The position numbers were made by a program, and so were the translations under genes. From Combretum micranthum (taxonomy: Eukaryota > Streptophyta > Magnoliopsida > Myrtales > Combretaceae), in the NCBI GenBank assembly GCA_024138025.1, contig JAMXBD010001364.1, positions 62,001 through 126,000 of the forward strand: a stretch of 64,000 nt of DNA. The letters are read 5' to 3'. This document shows positions 50,901 through 60,024 of this stretch, one piece after another (the stretch's first letter is position 1; the number at the start of each line of letters is the position of its first letter). Under the pieces are notes generated by a model. It made no database searches and had not been told where the DNA came from. It saw only the letters and a program-made list of their open reading frames with translations.

Positions 50901-53900
50901 ATTTTCCTTTTACCCTAAATTTGAATATCGTTTGTTGGAGACACTTTAAGAAAGACGTAATCATCAATCTCGAATTCCAAGGGTCTTCTTCTCACATTTG
51001 CATAACTCTTATATTGATCTTGAATTACTTTCATTCTTTGCTTAACTATTTGAATTTTGTCAATAGCTTATTGTACTAAATTGAGACCAATTAAAGCTCG
51101 TTCACCTACTTCATCCCCGTGTACAGGAGATTGACACTTCCTTTCGTACAAGGCTTCATATGGAGTTGTTTGTATTGCTGATTGATAACTATTATTGTAC
51201 ACGAAATCAACTAACGGCAAATGTTTGTCCCAACATTGTCTAAAGTCTAAAGCATAGGCTCTTAATATATCTTCTAAAATTTGAATGATCCTTTCTGATT
51301 GTCCATCTGATTGAGGATGAAAGGCCACGCTAAATTGAATTCCAGTACTAAGGGCTTGATACAAACTTCTCCAAAAATGACTTACAAATCTCGTGTCTCT
51401 ATCTGAAGTGATGGATGCTGGTATCCCATGAAGTCTTACAATCTTCCTAATATATATTTGCGCCATCCTCTCAAGTGAGTCCGACCTTTAATGGTATGAA
51501 GTGTGCCGACTTTATCAATCTATTCACGATAATCCATATCATTTCATTTTTAGCCAAGGTTTTGGGTAGAGCACTTACAAAATTAATAGTAATGTCATCT
51601 AATTTCCATTCAGGAATTGATAATGGTTGTAATTCACCATCAGGTCTTTGGTGTTCAATCTTCACTTATTGACATGTGAAACACTACATGGTCTGCAATA
51701 TCTCTCTTCATGTTATCCCACCAATAATGTTGCTTTAAATCTTTATACATTTTTGTGCTTCTTAGATGTACCGAATAAGCTGAAGTATGAGCTTCCTTAA
51801 AGTTTTCTTTCCTTAGATCATTCATTTCCAGCACATATATTCGTTCTTTGAATCGGATAATGCTTTCTTCATCGAGTTTTAACTCCTTTCTCATCCCCTT
51901 CTTTATAGCATTTCTCAGTTTTTTACTTTTCAAATCCTCTTCTTGATCTTGTTTAATTTGTTCAATTATCGTGGGTCGTAAAGTCAAGTTAGCTAACATG
52001 ACATCAACTTTCTCTAGGGCCACTTCAACATCTAATCTTTGAAAATCTTCTAATATCTCTCATTGACTTGTAATCATAGTTGCCACATTTATCTAGAGGT
52101 GGGCATGGACCGGTTAACTAGTTCATGACCCTATTTTTTGAACCTAACCATTAGAATTGATTTTTTAAAATCTCGAACCTAAACCGATCCATTATTAACG
52201 GTTGATCATCTTAACGTTAAACCATTTTTCTTGGTTAATATTTTCGGTTTTTAACCATTTAGCATGATTGTTAACTAAAAGTTATGGTTTGCCATATAGC
52301 ATAATTGTTAATTAAAGTTCTGGTTAACCATATCTTTAGCTGGTCTATAAAAAAACTAAACTATTTTATTTTTTAAAGCTACATACTATTAAAAACTTCT
52401 CTTAACTACTAATAATGATAAAGTCATGTCTGTTTCAAAAACCTCTAAACTCACCCAGAAACTTCTTTTCTATCACAACACCAATAGCATTTTAAAAAAA
52501 ATAAATAAAACTTTGTCCATATGGATAACTATAATCAACAAAAACACAAGTAGTGAAAGTAATTTAGATTCTTATCAATGCTTAATAATATTACATTAGG
52601 GTTTCAACTCTTAGCCTTTTTTTATTTAAAAAATTATATATAATTATTATTTATTTAGATATCGGTTAACCATTAATTATCGGTTTTTCATGGTTACAAA
52701 CCGAAACGAGACGAAAACAAAAAAAATCGAAACCATGAGCCTAAACTGAAACCGATGGACTGGTTAATTGTATTTTCCGATTGGTTTTCCGGTTTTGGTT
52801 CAGTTCGGTTGCTCGGTTTGATCGGTTTTTTTGCCCATCCCTACATTTATCTATTTCTTCCGGTTCAATGTATCTGCAACCACATTAGCTTTTTTCAGAT
52901 GGTATAAAATCTCCACATCATAATCTTTAATCAGTTCAAGCCATGTGTTTTGCCGCATGTTCAATTCTTTCCGAGTAAATATATGCTTTAAGCTCTTGTG
53001 ATCTGTAAATGTTTTGCATTTTTCACCGAACAAATAATGTCTCCAGAGTTTTAAGGCTTAAATTAATGCTGCAAGTTCCAGATATTGAATTGGGTAATTC
53101 TTCTTGTGAGGCTTCAATTGTTTGTATGCATAAGCAATTACTTTATTATCTTGTATCAAAACACATCCAAGTCCTTGTATCGACACATCACTGTAAATTA
53201 TGAACTCTTTTCTGTTAATCGGTAATGTTAGAATAGATGCTGGTATTAATCTTCTCTTTACTTCCTGAAAACTTTCTTTATATCTATCATTCCATTTGAA
53301 TCTTACATGTTTTTGTGTTAGCTTTGTCAATGGAATGGCAATCTTGGAAATCCTTGGAAAAATTTCGATAATAACCACCCAAACCCAAGAAACTTTGTAC
53401 TTTAGGAGCATTGGTGGGTCTTGGCCAATCTAATATTGCTTTAATCTTTTTTGGATCGACAGATATTTCTTTTCTTGTGATAATATGACCCAAGAATGCA
53501 GCTTCTTCTAACCAAAATTTGCATTTGCTAAACTTTACATAGTTTCTTCTCTTTCAACCTTTGAAGAACTAATCTTATATGCTTTTCATGGTTATCCTTG
53601 CTTCGAGAATGTACTAAGATATCATCTATAAATACAATCATAAATTGATCAAGGTTATCCTTGAAAACCCTATTAATTAAATCCATGAAAGCAGCAGGAG
53701 CATTTGTTAGTCCAAATGGCATGATAAGAAATTCAAAATGCCCATACCGAGTGCGAAAAGCTGTTTTAGGAGCATCCTGTGGCTTTATTTTAAGTTGATG
53801 ATACCCGGATCTCTAATCAATTTTTGAAAACACTGCCGCACCCCTTAATTGATCGAACAATTCGTCTATTCTGGGTAGAGCATACCTGTTCTTAATTGTT

Positions 53901-56856
53901 ACTTGATTCAGCTCCTGATAATCTATGCACATCTTTAAACTCCTATCTTTCTTCTTAACAAGAAGTATTGGAGCACCCTATGGAGATATGCTGGGTCAAA
54001 TGAAATCGAGATCTTGTAATTCTTGTAATTGAGTCTTGAACTCTTTCAATTCTGTTGGAGCCATTCGATATGGTGGCTTGGATATTCAAGTTGTCGTGGA
54101 ACTACATCAATCCCAAACTCTTATCTCTCGATTTGGTGGTAAACTTGGTAAATCTTCAGTGAACACATCTGTGGACTCTCTTACTGTTAGTGCCATATTG
54201 ATTTTCAACTCTTCAGCCTCAACAGTTGCAACCACTGGTTTTTCCCATAACTTTATTGTAAGCATACTCTGGGGTCTCTGTCTTTCCAAAGTATAAGTAA
54301 ACTTCCCACTTTTAGTTTGAAAACTTAATTTTGCCTTATTACAATCTATAATGACTTTATAAAAATTTAACCAATTCATACTCAAAATAACATCAAAATC
54401 AATCATAGGCAAAACTAACATGTTTCTTGGCATATTGATGCTATAGCAACCAATACATCAACATTTTTACATACACAAGACTCTTAGATTTTACACCCAA
54501 AGGAGTATTGATATTCATGATTCTATCAGACAACACCTCAAAATTCAAACCACAATCATTTATAAATTTCTTAGATATACATGTGTGTAGCTTAGAGTAT
54601 AAGCATGAGTATAAATATGCCAATAGACATGTTAGTTTTGCCTATTATTGATTTTGATGTTATTTTGGGTATGAATCCCATTTTTTAAATTTTTTTCTAA
54701 TTTTAATTTCTTATTTGGCCAAGTGGGTTTGGTGTTTAAAGCAGGCATATCAACTTTGTGTAAAATTGAACAGAAAAAAGCTTATATCTAGATTTGGATA
54801 AGACTTTTAGGAAGGAAGGCAGAATGTACTGTGTCATTGGTATATACATCTAGTCTTACTGAAAGGAAAGCCAATCTTTGATAGAACTTCATGCATTGCC
54901 TTCCGTTCCCATGCTAATGAAAACCCACTGGCATTGGGTTTCTTTTTCACTATTAAATGATCTTCATGGTCAACAGGACATCATCCTTCACTTACGGCCC
55001 GTTTACTTCAATAAAGGGAATAGACAAGGAATAGAATACTTATGCCTCTGTAATATTATTACCAGTAATATACTGGGAATATTGATTCTTGTGTTTACTT
55101 TATCTAAAATTTTATCACTAAAAATACTATTTACTCCAAGTTATTAATTACAGTATTAAATTGAAAATAAATAAAATACTATTATCTCTCTCTTGATTAT
55201 ATTGAATTGATTAAAAGTTGCATAATTTATTAGGGGCAAAATAGTTAATACGTATGTATTATATTTCCAATGCAGTGGGAATAGAGAGGGCATAAAAAGT
55301 TCCATCTATTAAGTGGAACTTGTTATGCTCTCTATAAAGGAATAAAAAGTGCCTGAAAATTTTCATTCCCAATCAATTTTTATAAGTAAACGAGATAATA
55401 GATATTATAGGAATGAATATGCTATTCCTCCTCTATCACCTCCAAGTAAACGGGCTGTTATATGTTTCATGTTTTGAATCTGCATGTTGCCGCATCCTTT
55501 TCTTATCATTGACCTGGGTTATGTCTCTCCCCCAATTAAAGTCTCAAGAGTTGTAAAATGTTTTGTGGAAGTGAGTTATGAAATGTTAATTTGCTAAATC
55601 TTATTTCTATTGTGATCGCTATATACAGACAATGGAAACTCGGAAAGTGGTTCCAGATAGAAAATTACTGGCAAGGCTTGTGTTAATTCGAGAGGAAGCA
55701 CGGAATATGATGGGCGGAGGAATACTAGATGAAAGAAATGATCGTGGCCTAAATTCCCTACCCGAATCAGAGGTCAGAGATTATGATATTATGTATCATC
55801 TGATAATATCTACTATGATATTGACGCATCAAATTATGCATTTCCTGGTTATGAAGTTCTTATGAAACTTTGATTTTGTCATTTCATGGAGTTTATTTCT
55901 GCTGTTGGCGTGACCATGAATCTGCCACTGCAGGTAAACTTTTTAATTAAGTTAGTAGCTCTAAAACCGGGGAAAACTGTCCGAGATATGATAAAAAATG
56001 TATTGCAAGGGAAAGATGAAGGTGCAGATAATAATGAGGAAGATGCTACAAGTAAAAAGCCTTTAGGTGGCATTGCTGGACGGGTGAGAGTTACAAACTT
56101 GGCTTGCAATTTACCCTTTAAATTAGAAGAACTTTTGGCTGACAGGGTCAGTGAATAATAAGTCCTGCTTTGTTTGTTTCTCTCAGGGAAGTATTACTGG
56201 AATCAAACCACTTCCTGTGCGCCCTGGCATGTTTTTGGAAACCGTCACAAAGGTATCAGTTGTTCACTTACGCAGCACAGTGGCTTCTTAAAATGTTAAA
56301 TAGTGTCAAGTTTGATAATTTTAGAAGAATGATATGTATCAGATAGGACATGCTAGTAAGCTCCGTTGGTTGCAGAATATTATTGCAAGTCTATCTGTAT
56401 AAATACACGCCACGCCAGCATATTCTTGTATCCTTTGCATATAACTTATGCTTGAATTTATCAGGTCTTGGGTGGAATTTACTCTGGCAATGTCCCTGGC
56501 ATCACGGCCCAGCACTTGGAATGGGTAAGTTGGTCTCTCTTGATTGTTGCTAGTTTTCACTTTCACGAAAGTGGGATCCTTAATCAAATCTACCTGGATA
56601 AAAACACTACACTTTCTGATTTGCAAAGCACATATATTTAATTATCAGCTCTTGCCTCATAACACATGCAAAATATTAAAGTCTTGATCAGGTTTTGTAG
56701 TTAACGGTTCCTTTTGTTCTCTTTAAAAAAAATTCTCCTAACTGAACCTTCATATGTTTCATAAATGCTGTAATTTGCTAAAGACATGTCTCATCCTTCT
56801 TATAGGTACACCAGAACACACTCCAAATTCTTCAGGAAATAGCATTTGATGTTTGA
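41639..56856 (+). CDS. Chloroplast protein of the At4g37920 ('endoribonuclease E-like') family; frameshifted in exon 4
   Basis: Nine exons, all with GT-AG introns and all junctions in phase 0, give about 394 codons if the exon-4 duplication is discounted. The order is: Ser/Thr/Pro-rich plastid transit-type N-terminus (about residues 1-52), acidic linker, helical domain beginning [18 protein letters not shown] segment, [18 protein letters not shown] segment, [18 protein letters not shown] segment, and the C-terminal [11 protein letters not shown]...Q-H-L-E-W. From memory this matches the plant family of Arabidopsis At4g37920, an uncharacterized chloroplast protein also labelled endoribonuclease E-like; no reaction is established. 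As written, a 5-bp duplication (44220-44229) causes a stop at 44259-44261 after about 230 residues. Intron 4 is 11.3 kb of transposon debris. Either this is a broken or variant allele, or the duplication is an assembly error. Confidence 0.8.
43353..43508 (+). CDS. Host gene exon 2
   Basis: 52 codons, acceptor TGTAG before 43353 and donor GTAATT at 43509. Encodes [13 protein letters not shown] and a helical segment ending K-D-Q-D-D-E. The 1390-bp intron before it shows nothing beyond short chance frames. Confidence 0.88.
43906..43974 (+). CDS. Host gene exon 3
   Basis: 23 codons ([12 protein letters not shown] to C-A-P-H), acceptor TTCAG, donor GTAAGG. Both neighbouring introns are short (397 and 143 bp). 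Confidence 0.87.
44118..44287 (+). CDS. Host gene exon 4, with 5-bp frame-breaking duplication
   Basis: 170 bp, acceptor TCTAG before 44118 and donor GTAAGA at 44288. The first 34 codons ([11 protein letters not shown] to N-D-D) are conserved in one frame and the last 20 (L-H-I-P-G-A-N to D-D-L-L-E) in another. The switch falls on the direct repeat AAACT-AAACT. Without one copy the exon would be 165 bp, a whole number of codons like every other exon. Confidence 0.85.
44220..44229 (+). other. AAACT tandem duplication causing frameshift
   Basis: Two adjacent copies of AAACT (44220-44224 and 44225-44229). The +5 shift leads to TAG at 44259-44261. No GT or AG pair nearby lets splicing remove exactly five bases. 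Confidence 0.85.
44288..47270. other. First part of intron 4, mostly unidentified
   Basis: An A-run lies at 45039-45052. Between about 45180 and 46360 the base composition is coding-like. The - frame 46152-45892 (86 codons) has no motif I recognise; it could be a retro-fragment. No LTR or TIR pair was found here. Confidence 0.4.
47271..47453 (-). repeat. 3' LTR of the intron-4 copia relic
   Basis: About 183 bp between the ATTGAGGGAG tract on the - strand (copia RE1-type PPT) and the terminal ..TTTAACA (TGTTAAA on the + strand at 47271). A poly(A)-signal-like AATAAA is inside. Confidence 0.65.
47271..49290 (-). mobile_element. 5'-truncated Ty1/copia relic in intron 4
   Basis: On the - strand, from high to low coordinates, it holds the Pro/Ser/Thr-rich hinge before RT (about 49280-49080), the RT N-terminal region ([12 protein letters not shown] and an N-A-F-L-H segment near 48600-48700), the P-L-I-Y-V-D-D-I catalytic box (near 48370-48400), the RNase H part (C-D-N-L-R-A-I-Y and [11 protein letters not shown] near 47600-47690), a purine tract (47466-47454) and a 3' LTR. 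Gag and integrase are missing, perhaps cut off by the neighbouring gypsy insertion. Many frameshifts. Confidence 0.82.
49310..50505 (-). repeat. 3' LTR of the intron-4 gypsy element
   Basis: It begins on the - strand with TGATATAACCTAAATTAAACC right after the pol end and purine tract. The lower boundary is not sharp; it abuts the copia hinge sequence near 49300. Contains 'gtgagccaggagcccagta' (about 49693), shared in type with relics at 6835 and 14350. Confidence 0.65.
50510..51067 (-). pseudogene. gypsy pol C-terminus with chromodomain-like end
   Basis: The - strand gives broken frames with [25 protein letters not shown] and, in shifted frames, the V-Q-W-S-N..A-T-W-E-V-like chromodomain core. 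The end motif F-E-D-E-I-S-L-R-E is at about 50550-50515. Confidence 0.65.
51068..52070 (-). pseudogene. gypsy integrase remnant
   Basis: The frame 52023-51655 covers the HHCC zinc-binding region ([17 protein letters not shown]) with the CxxC pair mutated. The frame 51665-51471 has the first catalytic region with Asn where the catalytic Asp is expected (I-N-F-V-S-A-L-P). The frame 51466-51068 keeps S-D-R-D and the later S-E-R-I, the other two catalytic positions. So the integrase is close to complete but inactive. Confidence 0.85.
52094..52843. mobile_element. Non-autonomous hAT-type element (750 bp) inside the gypsy pol
   Basis: The termini TAGAGGTGGGCA and TGCCCATCCCTA are imperfect inverted repeats. 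A perfect 8-bp target duplication, CATTTATC, lies at 52086-52093 and 52844-52851. GGTTAACC/CGGTTT-type subterminal words occur at both ends. No coding capacity. It separates RNase H from integrase, and both sides read correctly up to the duplication. Confidence 0.9.
52851..53493 (-). pseudogene. gypsy RNase H and RT-connection remnant
   Basis: Frames 53493-53287 ([21 protein letters not shown]), 53411-53058 and 53033-52851 ([11 protein letters not shown]) are consecutive pieces of the gypsy RT connection and RNase H, split by frameshifts. Confidence 0.88.
53520..54000 (-). pseudogene. gypsy reverse transcriptase remnant
   Basis: The - strand reads [16 protein letters not shown], then the F-S-K-I-D region with a stop directly after, and [12 protein letters not shown]. 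The catalytic F-I-D-D box (53632-53621) is intact. One stop in an otherwise well-kept domain suggests a fairly recent loss compared with the copia relics. Confidence 0.9.
54107..54623 (-). pseudogene. gypsy aspartic protease remnant
   Basis: Frame 54623-54441 contains [15 protein letters not shown], the segment that follows the protease active site. The D-S-G-A triad is degraded to Y-S-K-L. Frame 54433-54107 continues with [18 protein letters not shown], the conserved flap/second-strand region. Confidence 0.78.
54610..54685 (+). repeat. Inverted copy of the protease segment
   Basis: The + strand reads [20 protein letters not shown], the same segment present on the - strand at 54433-54370. 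The two arms face each other about 180 bp apart and differ at only a few bases over some 65 bp. Confidence 0.85.
54686..54994. other. Intron 4 sequence, nothing recognised
   Basis: Probably original intron DNA between the gypsy remnant and the MITE. Confidence 0.4.
54995..55457. mobile_element. Harbinger/Tourist-like MITE in intron 4
   Basis: Inverted ends CGGCCCGTTTACTT and AAGTAAACGGGCTG, flanked by TTA on both sides (54992-54994 and 55458-55460), the 3-bp duplication expected for Harbinger-type elements. 463 bp, non-coding, 170 bp upstream of exon 5. Confidence 0.85.
55629..55772 (+). CDS. Host gene exon 5
   Basis: 48 codons: [14 protein letters not shown] to L-P-E-S-E, including the highly conserved-looking [15 protein letters not shown]. 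Acceptor TACAG, donor GTCAGA (weaker than the others). Confidence 0.9.
55934..56083 (+). CDS. Host gene exon 6
   Basis: 50 codons: [16 protein letters not shown] to G-I-A-G-R, with an acidic low-complexity middle (D-N-N-E-E-D). Acceptor TGCAG, donor GTGAGA. Confidence 0.9.
56187..56252 (+). CDS. Host gene exon 7
   Basis: 22 codons: [22 protein letters not shown]. Acceptor CTCAG, donor GTATCA. Confidence 0.9.
56465..56524 (+). CDS. Host gene exon 8
   Basis: 20 codons ending in Q-H-L-E-W. Acceptor ATCAG, donor GTAAGT. Confidence 0.9.
56806..56856 (+). CDS. Host gene exon 9 (C-terminus and stop)
   Basis: 16 codons plus TGA at 56854-56856: [16 protein letters not shown]. Acceptor TATAG. Confidence 0.88.
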   Translation, partial: VHQNTLQILQEIAFDV

Positions 56857-57429
56857 ATTGTTCATGCTTGTCGAGCAATCATCCCTTCGGTTTTGGAGAG
56901 ATAGATGCTTCAGTAAGCAGCAACAATTTTTATCGTTGCTCTTGATGCTGAGATTTAAAAAGAAAGATGTCGAAATGTGCAGTTTATTTGCAGATCTTTT
57001 ATCTTGATAGTTTTGTATAGTAAGTGAAAGATGTATATTCTTGACAGCACAAATGGTAACAACCAGTTGAGCTGCAAATTTTCACTTTATGGCTGGAGTT
57101 AATTTCCTGAATTGGTGGATCTTCATCCTAAACCTGTGTGACTTCATGTGCTTTCATATTATTGATAAAATTATTATGTCATTATGTCTATAAATATTGA
57201 CAATGGATTGCATTTTATCATGTTCGATCTTCCTCCTTTTCTAGTATTTCTTTATTCTCTATATTTCTTAACGTAAAACATATATTAGAAGTTAATTAGC
57301 ATTAATCTAGATTTGTTAACTCTAACATGTTAATTAGGGTTTATGGTTTTAGATTTACTTACAATAGAACCTGAGAGAGGTTTTTAGATGGACGAAATAA
57401 GGAATGAAAGGAAATAAGAGGGTGGTTGT
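56857..57429 (+). other. 3' UTR and downstream flank of the host gene
   Basis: T-rich stretches and near-AATAAA words (for example 'attgataaaattatt' at about 57160) are consistent with a plant 3' end, but no single cleavage site is clear. Nothing else is recognised. Confidence 0.4.
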
Positions 57430-58353
57430 TAGGGGTGAGTGGATAATCTTGTTGTAGAAGGTATCTTCTTAGATGCTGCTCGATTGGGTAGGGTCTGAGT
57501 GGGTATTAAGAGCCACAGAATAGGATGAGTATCAATTTTTTGGACTTTGCTTTCATAAGGTAGGGTATGGGTATCAAGTATTTAGATCTTGTAGCCACCA
57601 CAGAATAGGATGAGTATCAATTTTTCCCCAGCCCCACCTCCAATCAGGGTATCATATATCAATCTTGTTAAATATTATATAATAATATTAATATATAATA
57701 AATAATGATATTTCATATTTTATTTTGTGATCACTTATGTTCAAAATTATTATTTGTATACTACATTTCATAAAGTTTTATTATAGAAGAATTTTTATTA
57801 TTCTATTTTAGAATGACTGTTATTTTTTATGTCAAAACAACTATGGTTGTGTTTACGTACTTGAACTTCCAAATTATATAGAGATATTTATATTATAATA
57901 CTAATTAATGTATAAAAGTAGTTTCAAAGATTTTAATTTTCTAATTTTATAATTTTGTTCAATATCATATAAATAGATTCCACAAATATTTGTTGTAGCT
58001 TTCAACTTTCACACATAAATAAATTCTATATATTATAGAACTTTTGATATTAACAAATTACTTTTTAATTTTTTTTTTGCATGTTTATATTTAATGTATG
58101 AAAATAAGATAATGTTACATATTAAAAATTATATACTTGATGTTTTAAAAAGAAATAAAAAAATATAAAGATTTTGTAAAAAAAAAAAAAAACAATTTTT
58201 GTATGGTATTATGTACCTTGTAGATTTTATGTACAGGTTAGATACAAAGAGTCACAGAGTAGGTTCTGAATACGAAATTCAATATCCTGTACCTTATAGG
58301 GTAATGTATGAGTAAGCTCCATACCATACCCCTCCTATACCTGCTCACCCTTA
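57430..58353. mobile_element. Probable hAT-type MITE
   Basis: Ends TAGGGGTGAGTGG and CTGCTCACCCTTA are imperfect inverted repeats. The 8-mers GTGGTTGT (57422-57429) and ATGGTGCT (58354-58361) may be a decayed target duplication (5 of 8). The inside has GGGTA-rich subterminal words on the left and TACCC words on the right, and an AT-rich middle. Confidence 0.55.
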
Positions 58354-58871
58354 ATGGTGCTATGTTTCAAGAGGGTAGGGGTTTAAGTTTTTATCACATT
58401 GTACCACATGGTATGATCTTAGTCTATCTCATTTTTCACATGTATTGAATTCAACAATTTTATCTAGTTTAGGGTTTTATTTGATCTTATAAGAAAATTA
58501 TGAAATTAAATACTCAACTAAGTTTATTTTAACTAAAATACAAATCTTAATTCACCACGTTTCCCGATTGGAGGTGGGGCTGGGGAAAAATTGTAATTTT
58601 ATAAAAGTTGAGTTCTAATTGCTTTGCTTTTTTATTATTCTGGTAAAATTTTTATTAAAGAACATTTTTGAACTCTAATTTACTTTATTTTGATATATTT
58701 GACTTTTTTTTTATTTTTTTAAAAACTATGTTCATGGTTTGCAGCAAAATTGGAATTTATTTAAAGAATTTGGCCATTTGAGCTCTTATATAACTTTAAT
58801 TGGTTTTAATTGATTTCAATTGATTTTACTTCCTCATGATTGGTGTTTGAGTCATTTCAAATATACAACCA
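58354..58871. other. Intergenic DNA with one arm of a 27-bp inverted repeat
   Basis: AT-rich. The GC-rich 27-mer at 58566-58592 is the reverse complement of 57619-57645. Otherwise nothing is recognised. Confidence 0.5.
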
Positions 58872-59074
58872 TGGTTGTCAAAATCATGATTCTATAAGTT
58901 TATGATTTTAGACGGTTATCCAAATTAACTCTTGCGTAAAATTATTTTTTATAGAATCTTAAAACTTTAGTCGAGACTACACGTAAACTCGATAGAATTT
59001 TTTGTTTTTAATCGAGTGTACCAACTCTACCTATTTGAGTCGATAGATTAAAATTTGAAATATATGTGTGTGTG

Positions 59075-59112
<38 letters not shown>

Positions 59113-59620
59113 CTTTTTAAGCCTATTAATTGTTAGAGTGCTACATCTTTCATGTAACATTTCAATTCTCTCTCTCTCTCTTCCCCACTCCCTCCCTTGT
59201 TTGACATTTATAGACTCCTTTTAAGTTTGAATTTTAGCTGCAAAGTTCACAAAATTTATTTATTTCATTTTAGTAATCAAGAATTTAAGATAAGTTGATA
59301 GATCTAATTTTCATTCAATTCATAACTCTTTTCAAATAAATTAATAGAAAAAGAATTTAGTGTCAGTGCTACTTCTCCTTCTTATATGTATATTATATTA
59401 TAGATTAAGAGTTATTATGAAAAAGAAAAAAAACTTAATTTCTTCACTTTTTATATCCATTATGTACTTTAAGTTTTCTATATGGGTTGCAAGTAGATTT
59501 AAAGTTTTTCAAAGCTATTTTATATAGGTTGTAGAAACTTACGCTTTTACGTTTCGATTCTACATTATGATTTTATAGATCCTTTGACAATTCTACGTGG
59601 AATCATGAGTTTGACAACCT
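58872..59620. mobile_element. Probable MITE with GGTTGTCAAA.TCATGATTC ends
   Basis: The left end 58873-58894 and right end 59600-59619 are inverted repeats differing at few positions, and similarity continues imperfectly further in. A (TAA)n run lies at about 59076-59111 inside. No coding capacity; the target duplication is not clear. Confidence 0.6.
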
Positions 59621-60024
59621 TATATGTATGTGAAAAAATTAACAAGAGATTTACTAGGAATCTCAAATGTTGAAGATGGTTGTAGTTCTCGTTCATTTGA
59701 AAAATGCAGAAAAAACGATTTCCAATTCGATTTTCATGGAGAGAAAATGAGAAGCACAGGCTAGTGCCATTTAATGTACGTGAACTCATGAGCACAAATT
59801 CCTAATTATAATAGGTATTTTGTGCTTTTCATCAATGATTATTCTAGAATGCTTTGATCTATTATTAAAATAGTAAATTAGAACTACTTATTATGTTTAA
59901 GAAGTCTAAAGTCATGGCAGAGAAACAAAGTAGAAGTACTTTGTAGTGTTTAAGGACTGGTAATGGGAAAGAATATGCTTCGAATGATTTTGAAATATTT
60001 TGCACCGATTATTGCATTTATCAT

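Larger units (their letters stand above)
49310..54640 (-). mobile_element. Ty3/gypsy chromovirus (Tekay/Del-like), decayed, in intron 4
   Basis: The - strand shows protease, RT, RNase H, integrase and a chromodomain-like tail in the gypsy order (integrase last), then the [10 protein letters not shown] end of pol, a purine tract (AAGGGAGGAAATAA) and a 3' LTR from 50505 downward. The 5' LTR and gag are absent: the element stops at an inverted copy of its own protease region near 54610. Interrupted by the hAT-type element at 52094-52843. Individual motifs are well kept but stops and frameshifts are frequent. Confidence 0.88.

Noticed and set aside
41639..56856. Two separate genes split by the 11-kb transposon block
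   Set aside because: Exons 4 and 5 join in phase with good splice sites and the combined text follows one known plant family from N- to C-terminus.
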